Origin: Prochlorococcus sp. AG-355-B23 | GTDB lineage: Bacteria > Cyanobacteriota > Cyanobacteriia > PCC-6307 > Cyanobiaceae | NCBI GenBank assembly: GCA_003280935.1 | Contig: QCDJ01000004.1 | Location: forward strand, 1 to 64,000 | DNA: 64,000 bases | Reading direction: 5' to 3' | Part shown: in pieces, positions 52,988 to 63,448 of the stretch | Layout of the letters: each line of letters opens with the position of its first letter | Position numbering within the stretch: the first letter of the stretch is position 1 | Notes under the pieces: generated by a model | The model's input: the letters and a program-made list of their open reading frames with translations, nothing else | Databases searched by the model: none | Told to the model about the DNA's origin: nothing | Program-made: the position numbers and the translations under genes

Positions 52988-54409
52988 TTATCTTCCGCCA
53001 ACAGTTATTGAATCAACCTTAATATGAGGTTGGCCAACAGTTACGTTAACACTTCCACTAATGGATCCACAGAATCCAGGCGCCAATTCGAGATCATTTC
53101 CGCACATTGATATTTTTGGCATAACTTCTTTAGCCTCGCCGATCAATGTTGCTCCCTTTACTGGACTAGTTAATTTTCCATTTTTAATTAGATATCCTTC
53201 TTCTACCGCAAAATTAAATTGTCCTGTAGCACCTACACTGCCACCACCCATTGATTTGCAGTAAAGCCCTTCACTAATACTATTGATTAAATCCTCTTTC
53301 GAGTGTTCACCTTTAGCTATATAAGTATTTCTCATTCTTGAAGCTGCAGCAAAAGAATAATTTTGTCTTCTTCCACTTCCTGTTCTTTTATGGCCAGTTC
53401 TTAATTCACCTGCCCTGTCGGATATGAATTTTTTTAAAATTCCATCTTTTATAAGAACTGATTTTTCGGGTTCCATACCTTCATCATCTACTGATAATGA
53501 ACCGAAGGATCCTTCTGATATCCCTTCATCTATTGCTGTTACAGATTCATGTGCAATTTTTTCATTCAATTTATTCTCAAATGGTGTTGTTCCTCTCTCT
53601 ATTTGAGTAGTTTCAAGTAAATGACCACAGGCTTCATGGAAAATAACGCCACCAAATTTATTAGCTAATACAACAGGCATTTGTCCTGCATCAACATAAT
53701 CTGCATACAACATGTTCATTGAACTTTCAAACACATCATTAGCTGCTTTTTCGTGATCCCATAATCTAAATTCATTAGGCATTCCTGACGATCCAAATCT
53801 TCTACTTCCACTAGATCTATATTGGGCATCACTTGCAATTACGTTGAGACCGACTGTTTGATGCAATCTAATATCTGAGACATAGGTTCCGTCACTGGAG
53901 GCTATAATTACTTCTTGAAGATTTCTTGAGTAACTTCCTTTCCTTGTTATTATTTTATTATTTTTTTTTAAAGACTTTGTGCTAACCAGTAGTTTTTCAC
54001 TTATCTCATGGATAGATGGGACTTCATTAATCCATTTTTTCTTGGTTAAACTATAATCCCTATGTTTATTTAAACCGTTAAATAGTTCTCTCTTGTTGTC
54101 TGTTATGTCCAACATCTCAATAGCCTGAGATACCGATCGCATCAAGCCATGCTTTGTTAAATCATTTGTACTTACAAATCCATCCTTTTTTCCCTTGAAG
54201 ATTCTAATGCCAGCACCCTTTCCAAAAGATGGACTTACACTTGTAATAAAATCTTCTTCTGCTAAAACACTTGAGTTGTCAGTATTCTCTATGAATATTT
54301 CTACAAAATCAGCACCAAGTCCAATGCCGTAGAAAATGATTTCTTCTAATAAATCTTTATTGCAACTACCAAAAACGATTTCATTTGATTTGATTTGTGA
54401 CGAAAGCAT
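52988..54409 (-). CDS. tldD: TldD-like metalloprotease
   Basis: GGVIFHEACGHLLETTQIERG HExxxH motif. Confidence 0.94.
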   Translation of the reverse strand: MLSSQIKSNEIVFGSCNKDLLEEIIFYGIGLGADFVEIFIENTDNSSVLAEEDFITSVSPSFGKGAGIRIFKGKKDGFVSTNDLTKHGLMRSVSQAIEMLDITDNKRELFNGLNKHRDYSLTKKKWINEVPSIHEISEKLLVSTKSLKKNNKIITRKGSYSRNLQEVIIASSDGTYVSDIRLHQTVGLNVIASDAQYRSSGSRRFGSSGMPNEFRLWDHEKAANDVFESSMNMLYADYVDAGQMPVVLANKFGGVIFHEACGHLLETTQIERGTTPFENKLNEKIAHESVTAIDEGISEGSFGSLSVDDEGMEPEKSVLIKDGILKKFISDRAGELRTGHKRTGSGRRQNYSFAAASRMRNTYIAKGEHSKEDLINSISEGLYCKSMGGGSVGATGQFNFAVEEGYLIKNGKLTSPVKGATLIGEAKEVMPKISMCGNDLELAPGFCGSISGSVNVTVGQPHIKVDSITVGGR

Positions 54410-54440
54410 ATGAGTCTATAAATCTTCTCTGTATTAAAGA

Positions 54441-55613
54441 TTATCTAATCGAAGGTTGAAAATCTTTGCTATCAAGAGGTTTTAATAAGTATAGTCTTAA
54501 TAACTGGTAACCGTTTGATAAATATTTAGGTAATTTTTTAAATGTTTTAGATACTTTATTTCCATCACTGTTTGCAATATCAGAAAGAACCTTATTATTC
54601 TCTACTATTTTATCTAATCGTCCATAAAAAGATTTATCAAAAACGTCCATTACTACAGGGAAAACTCTAGCTGCAGTTTCATTTGTTTTATTAATAACAA
54701 ACTGGTCGTAATCTCTGGCATCTAAACCTAAAGAACTGTAGAAATCTTTTTTAATTCCCAAATCCCTTGCATACATAGTTGCAAATACAGCTAATAGAAA
54801 GAACCTAGACCATAACTTGGATGTTAATGGAAGATTATTCAAAAAATATCTAAACCTGTGGAAGTAGTCAAATAATGGGTGTGTAAAAGTAGAGCCGCCA
54901 ATGGTAATTTTGTGGCTTAAAGATTTAACAGTACGTGGCTGTGCTTTCATTAATGCGTCAAAGAAATCCCCATGTCTGTTTTCATCTTGACACCAATTTT
55001 CAAAATAATTAAATAGTGGAAAAATTTTGCTATCAGGGTTCTTTTCGAGATGCCTATAAATTGCTATGTATCTCCAATAACCTATTTTTTCGGATAAATA
55101 AGTAGCGTAAAAAATACTTCTTGGAGGGAAATAAGTGTAATCTTTATTGGCTGTTAAAAAACCTAAATCTAACTGAAGTCCAAAGTCGCTCATTGATTTA
55201 TTTAAAAAACCTGCATGTCTTGCTTCATCTCTGGCCATATGAGCAAAACATTCAGCAAGTAGAGGGTTTTTGACTTTAATTCTCTTACTAAGTTCCTTAT
55301 AAAGTAAAAAACCTGAAAATTCCGATGTACAACTTCCCTCGAGAAAATCGACAAAAAGCTCTCTTGTCTCAGGATCTAATTTTTCTGCAGCGCCTTCAAA
55401 TTCACTATTTCTTACAAAATGATGTCTATTGTAGTCTTTCCTAAATTCCTCACAAATAGCTTCCAATTCCTCCTCGTTTATTGATAAATCCATATTTTCC
55501 ATAGCCTCAAAGTCTGTTGTATAGAATCTTGGGGACAAAATTGTTTCTTTAGCAGGTATCTTTCCATTATTAATATCTTTTTTATTTTTTGATTCAACAG
55601 TTGATTGAGCCAT
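54441..55613 (-). CDS. acsF: Mg-protoporphyrin IX monomethyl ester (oxidative) cyclase
   Basis: Diiron protein: [69 protein letters not shown]. Confidence 0.97.
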   Translation of the reverse strand: MAQSTVESKNKKDINNGKIPAKETILSPRFYTTDFEAMENMDLSINEEELEAICEEFRKDYNRHHFVRNSEFEGAAEKLDPETRELFVDFLEGSCTSEFSGFLLYKELSKRIKVKNPLLAECFAHMARDEARHAGFLNKSMSDFGLQLDLGFLTANKDYTYFPPRSIFYATYLSEKIGYWRYIAIYRHLEKNPDSKIFPLFNYFENWCQDENRHGDFFDALMKAQPRTVKSLSHKITIGGSTFTHPLFDYFHRFRYFLNNLPLTSKLWSRFFLLAVFATMYARDLGIKKDFYSSLGLDARDYDQFVINKTNETAARVFPVVMDVFDKSFYGRLDKIVENNKVLSDIANSDGNKVSKTFKKLPKYLSNGYQLLRLYLLKPLDSKDFQPSIR

Positions 55614-55693
55614 TTTTTATTCGGTTTATTAATACTATTATTTACTATGATTTGTATTTTCGAGGGAAAAGTTAACTTGGTGTTATTGTTTTT

Positions 55694-56260
55694 CTAATTT
55701 ACTCCTATTAACTTTTGCCCATTCAATCTTTGAAGAACTCTTGAAATTATTAATTTTAGTGTAATTCTTTTTTCGTCAATAAGAAAGGATTCAATAATAC
55801 TGGGTTGTTGATTAGGTTTTGATAAAGAAATACTTTTTAATGAACTAATGTCATCCTTCTCAAAGGATAACCAAAAGTTACATGTATTTTTAATTTTACA
55901 ATTTATTACCCAACATTTATCTCCAGCAATAGGTCTATTTGTGTTAGTGAGTTCAATATTGCTTATTTCTAATCCTCTTTGGTTAATTTCCTCAGTGAGT
56001 GAAGGAATTAGGTACATGTTAATAAATTCTTGGAAAGGCTTTTTCTCTACAGGGAGTTCTTTTTTTGGCTTTGTTATAGGTTTTTCGGGAGTATTAATTT
56101 TATTACTCATAACAACTTTAGTAGCAGAATCACCATTATTTATGTCAATATTGATAACTTTTTCTGATTTAGATCCCTTTATTTCTTCTGGATTTGATTT
56201 AGTAGTGTTGTCAGATATTTCTTTATTTACTTCATTATTTTTGTCTAAATTTTCTTCCAT
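55694..56260 (-). CDS. DUF2996-like protein with charged N-terminus
   Basis: PFQEFINMYLIPSLTEEINQRGLEISNIEL...CWVINCKI. Confidence 0.65.
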   Translation of the reverse strand: MEENLDKNNEVNKEISDNTTKSNPEEIKGSKSEKVINIDINNGDSATKVVMSNKINTPEKPITKPKKELPVEKKPFQEFINMYLIPSLTEEINQRGLEISNIELTNTNRPIAGDKCWVINCKIKNTCNFWLSFEKDDISSLKSISLSKPNQQPSIIESFLIDEKRITLKLIISRVLQRLNGQKLIGVN

Positions 56261-56318
56261 AAAAAAAACTATTTATTCCATTATAAATTAAAAATACATT
56301 TTTAATTAATTTATTTTT

Positions 56319-56762
56319 CTACCAATCATTATCAGCATTATCCCAGTCATCCTTAATATCTGGATTTGAAAAACTTTGATCTTTTTTTAAATTATTATCA
56401 TTCATATTTTTGACTACTCTGTAATTAACAGAAATTGTTGGTTGAGTTTCTCTAATATCCCTTTGTGGCGGCATCTCAACGTTTGGTTCCATATCTTCCT
56501 CGTTATTATTAGATACAAAATCATCTTCCACATTTTCGAAATTTTTTTTTCTGAAGCTAGTACTAGTAATTGTTGTATTTAATAAAGTGCTTACAAATAA
56601 ACCAGAAAAAAACGAAATACTTATTAACTTACCTATACTTATTTCCTGGAGGGTCCATTTAAAGTATCTAAATGAAGTCTTCTGATTATTATTTGTATAT
56701 AATAAAACTTGAAAAATTATTATTAAAAATAAAGTGAATAATATATATTTTTTCTTAAACAT
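56319..56762 (-). CDS. hypothetical membrane protein
   Basis: Two N-terminal TM segments and acidic tail. Confidence 0.65.
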   Translation of the reverse strand: MFKKKYILFTLFLIIIFQVLLYTNNNQKTSFRYFKWTLQEISIGKLISISFFSGLFVSTLLNTTITSTSFRKKNFENVEDDFVSNNNEEDMEPNVEMPPQRDIRETQPTISVNYRVVKNMNDNNLKKDQSFSNPDIKDDWDNADNDW

Positions 56763-56828
56763 AATTATAAAATGTTATATTAAATCTTTATGGTTAATAT
56801 TTCCATAATATATTTTGTGAAAATTTAT

Positions 56829-59051
56829 TTATGTTAATTCTAAATCAATTTGATATTTAAGAATATCGACTTTTATTATTTTTACTTCTATTGCATCTCC
56901 AACTTTATATGATTTTTTAGATTTTCTTCCAATCAATAGATTTTGCCTCGACCTGTATTCATACCAATCATTATTAAGAGTGCTTACGTGTACTAAACCC
57001 TCTACATTTAGTTCTGATATCTCAACAAAAAAACCATATGTTTGCACTGATAAAATAAACCCACTATAAATATTACCTAATAATTTTTCTGCTTTTCTTA
57101 CTTTTTTTATATTTATCATATTAGATTTATATTGATTAACTTTGTACTTGAAATCATTAAGTTTATCAATCACAAACTTATTAAATAATATTTCTAGATT
57201 TTTTGAAATTGATGAATTAAATATATCCCAATTTACTAATTCTAATGAATTACTCTCAGATATATTAATTTCATTTATATTATTTTTCTTTGATTTCTTA
57301 CCATTTATTATCATATTAAAAATACAGTACTGATTTATAAGATTTGTGAAGTCAAATCCAGGAATTGTCCATGAAGAAATGAATAATTTTTCTGATTCAT
57401 CATTATCAGTATCATTTGATATCAACCTAATTTCATTATCCTTAAATTCATTAGTCAGAAGTTTATGTATGATTCTTCTTTTATTATCGTCGTCACATAA
57501 TTTAATTACTTGACTAAATGTCAAATTGCCATCTTCATTAAGCTCTACATCATTATCAATAAATTCTGAATATTTGATAATTTCATTAGCATTAACGTTA
57601 TCTATTCCATTTGAGATGTATCCTGCACTTTTTAAGCCATATTGATTTGAATGTTTGAACCATATTAAATTAGCTTCATATAGTATTGGTGAAAGGTATG
57701 TTTGGCAATCTTCTTTATTTAATGATTCAAAATAGCCTTTTGAATATTCAGCTGGATTGTGAATAAAAAATTCATCTAGTGCTTCAATCTTATTCAATGG
57801 CGCAGGAATTTCAACCTTACCCTCCAAAAGATGTTTTTCTCTGAATGAACATGAAATTTCCAGTATTTTATCTATATCGTCGACATATTCCTTTATAGGT
57901 TTTAATACCCGAGAGGTTATTCTTGATTTGCTTTTTCTAGATAGAAGCGCGTCAGTATGATCACTTCCAACAATAAGGGTGCATTTCACTAAAGTAAGAT
58001 GAAATGACCAATCAATTATTTCATTATCACTATTTAAATTGACACAGAGGCTTATTGCTTCATTCTTTTCACCAAATTTAAATTCAGAATCATTTCTTAT
58101 GGCTTCACCAAGGTAGTTTTGCCAATCATTTAATAAGGGTAATGATTCAAAGCATTTGAATAATATATCTAGAGATTTTTTACTATTTAGATCTACTCTT
58201 TCTGCAAGATTATTTGTATGAATCCATAATTTAGTATTTTTATTTTTTCCCTGCTCAATTTGAATCATTGGGAGCATTGGAGAATTATTTGAATTCCAAC
58301 TTTTGAATAAATAAGAGTTTTTATCTGTAAGGTCTATCCTCTCCCTTTGCTCTAATTTTTTGGGTTCAATATGATTTAAATCATATGATTTAACGATATT
58401 GCTTTTAGATAAAACAAAGTCTGTATCATAGTCTTCATTATTGTTTAGTTTTAGTTCTTGTATCACATGACCTAGTCCTTCTTCTTGACCTATGGGGAAT
58501 CTATCAATCTCAACTTTCACTATATTCTTATTGTCTGGATTGAAAGTGTATTTTTTATTCTCTTTTGGCAGTTTAATTTTAGAAAGGATCCTATCGTCTA
58601 TTGGGATTGCGTATACATCATTGTTTATTATTTCTACTTTAGAAAGAAGTATTTGATTTGATCTTTCAAGAATACAATCAACTATTCCTTCAGGTGATCT
58701 TCTTCTATATCCCTCTTTTATTATCCTTACTAAAACTTTATCTCCATTCCATGCATAGTTAAGTAGATTTTCTTTAATATAGATATCTTCTTTGTCTTTT
58801 CCTCTTACAGCAAAGCAATAGCCTTTGCTACTACATCTTATTTTAGCGACAAGATGATCATTATCCTTTATGCAAGTATATTCATCATTTTCATTTTTAT
58901 TAATTATTTCAAGTTTTTCTAGAGCTGTTAAAGCAATATCTAATTTATTCTTATCAGATTTCTTTGTTATTTTTAATAATCTGCATAATTTTTTATATTC
59001 TAACCCTTCTGACTGATTAAGATTATCAATTATTGAAGATGATGTGAACAT
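56829..59051 (-). CDS. RNase II/R family-like protein (divergent RNB + S1)
   Basis: Cold-shock-like N-terminal region, RNB-like middle, C-terminal S1 domain GNIYSGFILSVQTYGFFVEISELNVEGLVHVSTL. Confidence 0.85.
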   Translation of the reverse strand: MFTSSSIIDNLNQSEGLEYKKLCRLLKITKKSDKNKLDIALTALEKLEIINKNENDEYTCIKDNDHLVAKIRCSSKGYCFAVRGKDKEDIYIKENLLNYAWNGDKVLVRIIKEGYRRRSPEGIVDCILERSNQILLSKVEIINNDVYAIPIDDRILSKIKLPKENKKYTFNPDNKNIVKVEIDRFPIGQEEGLGHVIQELKLNNNEDYDTDFVLSKSNIVKSYDLNHIEPKKLEQRERIDLTDKNSYLFKSWNSNNSPMLPMIQIEQGKNKNTKLWIHTNNLAERVDLNSKKSLDILFKCFESLPLLNDWQNYLGEAIRNDSEFKFGEKNEAISLCVNLNSDNEIIDWSFHLTLVKCTLIVGSDHTDALLSRKSKSRITSRVLKPIKEYVDDIDKILEISCSFREKHLLEGKVEIPAPLNKIEALDEFFIHNPAEYSKGYFESLNKEDCQTYLSPILYEANLIWFKHSNQYGLKSAGYISNGIDNVNANEIIKYSEFIDNDVELNEDGNLTFSQVIKLCDDDNKRRIIHKLLTNEFKDNEIRLISNDTDNDESEKLFISSWTIPGFDFTNLINQYCIFNMIINGKKSKKNNINEINISESNSLELVNWDIFNSSISKNLEILFNKFVIDKLNDFKYKVNQYKSNMINIKKVRKAEKLLGNIYSGFILSVQTYGFFVEISELNVEGLVHVSTLNNDWYEYRSRQNLLIGRKSKKSYKVGDAIEVKIIKVDILKYQIDLELT

Positions 59052-59123
59052 AATTTAAATGAAATTATAAATTAATTTAGGGGTATACACTTCATTATTA
59101 CACCTTATTATCCAAGCTTAAAA

Positions 59124-59435
59124 CTAATTATTTTCTTTCTCGTCTTTTTCTTCTATTTCGGTGTTGAAAGAGCTGATAAAAAGCCTTATACCAATGATGA
59201 AAAATGTAATAGACGCTATTGACTTAAGAACTACTTCGGGTAAAAAACTTGAAATAGAACCACCTGTTAAAGCTCCTAGTAAACTTGCAAAGACAAGTGC
59301 TGAAGAAGATCCAAGAAAAACTGCTAATGGTTTATTTGAAGTACCACTTATAGTTAAAGTAGCTAGTTGAGTTTTGTCACCTAATTCAGCTATGAAAACG
59401 GTTAGAAATGTTGATAGTAATAAACTTAAAACCAT
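59124..59435 (-). CDS. half-size UPF0016/GDT1-family membrane transporter
   Basis: FIAELGDKTQLATLTIS and GSSSALVFASLLGAL. Confidence 0.93.
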   Translation of the reverse strand: MVLSLLLSTFLTVFIAELGDKTQLATLTISGTSNKPLAVFLGSSSALVFASLLGALTGGSISSFLPEVVLKSIASITFFIIGIRLFISSFNTEIEEKDEKENN

Positions 59436-59762
59436 TTATAAATAATTTTTGAATGTTTCATAAGCTAAAAATATACTTATCAATATCATTAAAGTACCAG
59501 TAGATAAAGCAAATTTTCTAGGAGATATTTTTTTTGATACCCATTTACCAATAAGAACTCCTACTATGCTAGAGCTTATTAATGCTAGAGAACTTCCAAG
59601 AAAAACAACTATTGGCCTACCCGATTCAGCAGAAAGCATTAATGTGGCTATCTGAGTTTTATCGCCAAGTTCAGCAATAAAAATTGTTGTAAAAGTCGTT
59701 ATAAATATTGAAAAAAAACTTTTTTCTAGATTGTTTTCTTTTTTTTCTAATTTACTATTCAT
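59436..59762 (-). CDS. half-size UPF0016/GDT1-family membrane transporter
   Basis: FIAELGDKTQIATLMLS and GSSLALISSSIVGVLIG. Confidence 0.93.
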   Translation of the reverse strand: MNSKLEKKENNLEKSFFSIFITTFTTIFIAELGDKTQIATLMLSAESGRPIVVFLGSSLALISSSIVGVLIGKWVSKKISPRKFALSTGTLMILISIFLAYETFKNYL

Positions 59763-60106
59763 TTTCCTGACACAGCAATTCTAAAAGTTTTCATCTCTTT
59801 ACTTTGGTATCCATAATTTGATGAAATATGTTGTTTGCAGCAATCTATTAAAAATTTATCACCAGATTTCAAATATTCTTTAAATGAAGTTGAAAATTCA
59901 CTTACCCGGCAAAAATGTGGTCTGGTTTCATAAATTAAGCATTTTTTATTTTCTCTGTCCAGGTTTTTACACCAACCGTCTTTAGCCGTCATCGAATTTA
60001 TCAAAGCTATATCTTCTTTATTAAGTTTATTAGCCAAATCGCTTCTTTCGTTCAAGTCGAATTTACAACAAGCTCCACAATTTTCTATACATGTCCATGA
60101 TTTCAT
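59759..60106 (-). CDS. YkgJ-type Cys-cluster (Zn/Fe) protein
   Basis: CIENCGACCKF, GWCKNLDRENKKCLIYETRPHFCRV. Confidence 0.88.
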   Translation of the reverse strand: MKSWTCIENCGACCKFDLNERSDLANKLNKEDIALINSMTAKDGWCKNLDRENKKCLIYETRPHFCRVSEFSTSFKEYLKSGDKFLIDCCKQHISSNYGYQSKEMKTFRIAVSGK

Positions 60107-60188
60107 AATTTAATTCAATCTTGTAACGTATCAGTACAGTTTCTTCATTTATTTGTAAAAATAGTATCACAAAACATATACATTAATC

Positions 60189-60266
60189 ATGGCAACACTT
60201 ATTCCTTTGGCTGTAGTTGCGTTAGCAGGACCAGCAATAATTGCTCTTGTATTTTACCGTAAATAA
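60189..60266 (+). CDS. psb30: photosystem II Psb30/Ycf12-like protein (25 aa)
   Basis: Manual reading MATLIPLAVVALAGPAIIALVFYRK; resembles the Ycf12 core (VVSGPLVIALLALRKG). Confidence 0.7.
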   Translation: MATLIPLAVVALAGPAIIALVFYRK

Positions 60267-60281
60267 AAGAAATTCTTTTTT

Positions 60282-61043
60282 GTGACCTATCTTGAGGGTG
60301 TTTATTGGGATTTAGATGGTACTATCGCAAATACTGAATTAGAGGCACATCTACCTGCTTTTAATTATGCTTTTAATGACCTTGGTATTTATTGGAATTG
60401 GGATACTAATACATATATAAAACTCCTGAAGATAAATGGGGGTAAAAATAGGATTTCTTATTACGCTAAATCTAATAATGATAATTTCTCAGATGATTTA
60501 ATTCTCAAAATTCATGAAAAAAAGCAGTTTCATTATTTAGAAATTATAAAAAAAAATTTCGTTAGTTTAAAAACTGGTGTTTTTAGATTAATAAATGAAT
60601 TACATAGAAAAAAAGTAAGACAATTTATTGTTACTTCAAGTTCAAGAATTCAAGTCAATCTACTTGTTGATTATCTTTTTAATGGTTTTAACCCCTTTGA
60701 GTTCATTATTTCAAGCGAAGACGTTGAATTAAAGAAACCAAATCCATTGCCATATTTAAAGGCAATCCAATTAAGTGGTATAAACAAAAACAATTCAATT
60801 GTTTTTGAAGACTCTAATCCAGGATTGCAATCTTCCTTGGCAGCTAACTTGCCAACAATTTTTGTTCCTTCAAATATCCCAATTGCTCTTGAGGAGAATA
60901 TTAAATTAGATTGTATTTTAGACAGTCTTGGTGATGAGAATAATGTGGCAAATGTAATTAAAGGACCTAAACTAAAAAAATCATATGTCGACTATAACTT
61001 TCTAAGTGATTATTTAGTGTACTTTAGTAATGCAAAAAACTAA
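60282..61043 (+). CDS. HAD-superfamily hydrolase, CbbY-like
   Basis: YWDLDGTIANTE, IVTSSSR, SEDVELKKPNPLPYLKA, VFEDSNPGLQSSLAA; GTG start. Confidence 0.93.
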   Translation: MTYLEGVYWDLDGTIANTELEAHLPAFNYAFNDLGIYWNWDTNTYIKLLKINGGKNRISYYAKSNNDNFSDDLILKIHEKKQFHYLEIIKKNFVSLKTGVFRLINELHRKKVRQFIVTSSSRIQVNLLVDYLFNGFNPFEFIISSEDVELKKPNPLPYLKAIQLSGINKNNSIVFEDSNPGLQSSLAANLPTIFVPSNIPIALEENIKLDCILDSLGDENNVANVIKGPKLKKSYVDYNFLSDYLVYFSNAKN

Positions 61044-61356
61044 TTTTTCAAGAATTACCTACCAGTTAAATAATTTATTTTTTGGTTTTCTAAGTGATAC
61101 TTGGAGGACAAAATCTATTGGGCTAATTTCTGTTTTGACAGGTTATTTTTTGTTCGCAAATTTTCTTACAAAATTTATATCTGAAGGTAAAAACGAGTTG
61201 ATAATGGTCCCAATAATTATTATTTTTATTGAAATCATTATAAGAATTAAACCTGCCTCAAGTTCAAAGTTTTATTATCTATGGACCGTAGTTGATAAAT
61301 TAAGAATCGGTGCGATTTATGCCGTTATACTTGAGGCATTTAAATTAGGATCTTAA
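61030..61356 (+). CDS. Ycf20/DUF565-like protein
   Basis: TWRTKSIGLISVLTGYFLFANFL and LWTVVDKLRIGAIYAVILEAFKLGS. Confidence 0.85.
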   Translation: MQKTNFSRITYQLNNLFFGFLSDTWRTKSIGLISVLTGYFLFANFLTKFISEGKNELIMVPIIIIFIEIIIRIKPASSSKFYYLWTVVDKLRIGAIYAVILEAFKLGS

Positions 61357-61359
61357 AAG

Positions 61360-61530
61360 CTATTCTTCTTCATCTTCTTCAATAGGATAAACAAATCCTT
61401 GAGCTTTCCCAGTTAAAACTGATTTGCCTAAAGATATAGCTCTTTGAGCTGCTATTGCTGCTTTCCCTTTCCAAACAGCGTGCCTTTGGTTCCTTTTGCT
61501 TTTTGATTTTTTCTTCTTTGGTACAGCCAT
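61360..61530 (-). CDS. rpmF: 50S ribosomal protein L32
   Basis: Manual reading [56 protein letters not shown]; not in track. Confidence 0.95.
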   Translation of the reverse strand: MAVPKKKKSKSKRNQRHAVWKGKAAIAAQRAISLGKSVLTGKAQGFVYPIEEDEEE

Positions 61531-61661
61531 TCTGTTTCTTTATTTCCATATAATAATATAACCTTTAACTGGTTATCTCCAAAACTTTTGAGTATATTTT
61601 GTTTATATACGTCAATTTTTTAAATAAGCATATATGCTTTATTAATCACTTATAAAGATTA

Positions 61662-63416
61662 GTGTTTAGATCAAAATTCTCCTATTCAGATTCTAAATCA
61701 AGTTATTCGGATCTTCTAGAAGATATAGAGACGGGAAAAATAGAATCAATTTTTTTCTATCCAAGGCAGAGAGAAATTGATGTTTTGTATAAAAATGGCG
61801 ATAAATTTAAAATACCTATCCTTTACAACGATCAATTAATCCTTGAAAAGGCTACTGAAAATAAGGTAGATCTCACTATTAACAATAGTAGAAAAGAAGC
61901 CTCAGCTGCTAATTCATTTGCATCAATTAGCCTTTTCCTGATTTTCATATTAGCTATAGTCTTAATCTTGAGGAGTACATCAAAATTGGCTTCCAGAGCC
62001 TTTGGCTTTACAAAAAATCAAGCTAAATTTGTAACGATTGATGATGTAGAAACGAGATTCGATGATGTAGCTGGTGTCCCTGAAGCCGCTGAAGAATTAA
62101 AAGAGGTAATAACATTTTTAAAACAACCAAAGAAATTTGAAAATCTTGGAGCAAAAGTTCCTAAGGGTGTTCTTTTAATTGGCCCACCAGGAACAGGTAA
62201 AACGTTGTTGGCTAAAGCAATTGCTGGTGAATCAGGAGTACCTTTTCTCTCAATATCGGCATCAGAGTTTGTAGAACTTTTTGTTGGTGTTGGAGCAAGC
62301 CGAGTTCGAGATTTGTTCTCTAAGGCTAAGGAAAAATCTCCTTGTATAATTTTCATTGATGAAATTGATTCCATTGGTAGGCAAAGAGGGTCTGGAATCG
62401 GAGGTGGAAATGATGAAAGAGAACAAACCCTTAATCAGCTTCTAACTGAATTAGATGGTTTTGCTGATAATTCTGGCATTATTGTTTTAGCAGCAACAAA
62501 TAGACCAGATATTTTGGATGCAGCATTATTAAGACCAGGTAGATTTGATAGGAAAATTGAAGTAATGCTTCCAGATTTAGATGGAAGAAAAAAAATTCTT
62601 TCAGTTCACTCACTTTCCAAACCACTTTCAAGCGAAGTTGACTTAGGATATTGGGCTTCTAGAACAGTGGGATTTTCGGGAGCAGATCTTGCAAACTTGA
62701 TGAACGAGAGTGCTATTCACTGTGCAAGAGACGAATCTAAATTAATCAGTGATCATCATATAGAAAATGCTCTTGATAAAATTACCATTGGCCTGAGAAG
62801 CTCATTAATAACTTCTCCTAATATGAAAAAAATTATTGCTTATAATGAAGTAGGTAGAGCAATTGTATCTGCTGTGAGAAATGGAATTGAATCAGTTGAT
62901 AAAATTACAATTTTACCTAGATCTGGATCTATAGGAGGATATACAAAAATATGCCCTGACGAAGATGTAATTTCTAGTGGATTAATTTCAAAAAAATTAT
63001 TATTTTCAAAAATTGAAATTGCTCTAGCTGGAAGAGCAGCAGAAACGATAGTTTTTGGTGAAGGTGAAATTACACAATGCTCCATGAATGATATCTCTTA
63101 TGCGACAAATATCGTAAGGGAAATGGTTACAAAATATGGATTTTCAATTATTGGTCCAATTTCAATGGATTCTGATAATAATGAAATGTATTTAGGAGAT
63201 GGATTATTTAGAAGAAAGCCTCTCATAGCAGAAAATACCAGTTCTAGAATAGATAATGAAATCATAAATATTTCTAAAATTTCATTAAATAATTCAATAA
63301 AAATATTGAAAAAAAATAGAGTCTTACTAGATAAATTAGTTGATATTCTTTTAAATCAAGAAACTATAGATAAAAAAGTTTTTAAATTAACAACTTCTAA
63401 ATTGTTGAAAGTTTGA
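61662..63416 (+). CDS. FtsH-family AAA+ protein with degenerate zinc motif
   Basis: Walker A GPPGTGKT, Walker [33 protein letters not shown]; peptidase motif reads [12 protein letters not shown] instead of HEAGH; GTG start. Confidence 0.95.
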   Translation: MFRSKFSYSDSKSSYSDLLEDIETGKIESIFFYPRQREIDVLYKNGDKFKIPILYNDQLILEKATENKVDLTINNSRKEASAANSFASISLFLIFILAIVLILRSTSKLASRAFGFTKNQAKFVTIDDVETRFDDVAGVPEAAEELKEVITFLKQPKKFENLGAKVPKGVLLIGPPGTGKTLLAKAIAGESGVPFLSISASEFVELFVGVGASRVRDLFSKAKEKSPCIIFIDEIDSIGRQRGSGIGGGNDEREQTLNQLLTELDGFADNSGIIVLAATNRPDILDAALLRPGRFDRKIEVMLPDLDGRKKILSVHSLSKPLSSEVDLGYWASRTVGFSGADLANLMNESAIHCARDESKLISDHHIENALDKITIGLRSSLITSPNMKKIIAYNEVGRAIVSAVRNGIESVDKITILPRSGSIGGYTKICPDEDVISSGLISKKLLFSKIEIALAGRAAETIVFGEGEITQCSMNDISYATNIVREMVTKYGFSIIGPISMDSDNNEMYLGDGLFRRKPLIAENTSSRIDNEIINISKISLNNSIKILKKNRVLLDKLVDILLNQETIDKKVFKLTTSKLLKV

Positions 63417-63448
63417 TTTAATTGATTTAAATTAAAAAAAATATTTTC

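Noticed and set aside
51632-54409. TldD/TldE pair as a RiPP-maturation locus
   Set aside because: No precursor-like small ORF or modification enzyme next to it; the pair is widespread as housekeeping proteases
62018-62374. Minus-strand 118-aa ORF inside the FtsH-like gene
   Set aside because: Antisense of the conserved AAA+ region; a known source of spurious ORFs
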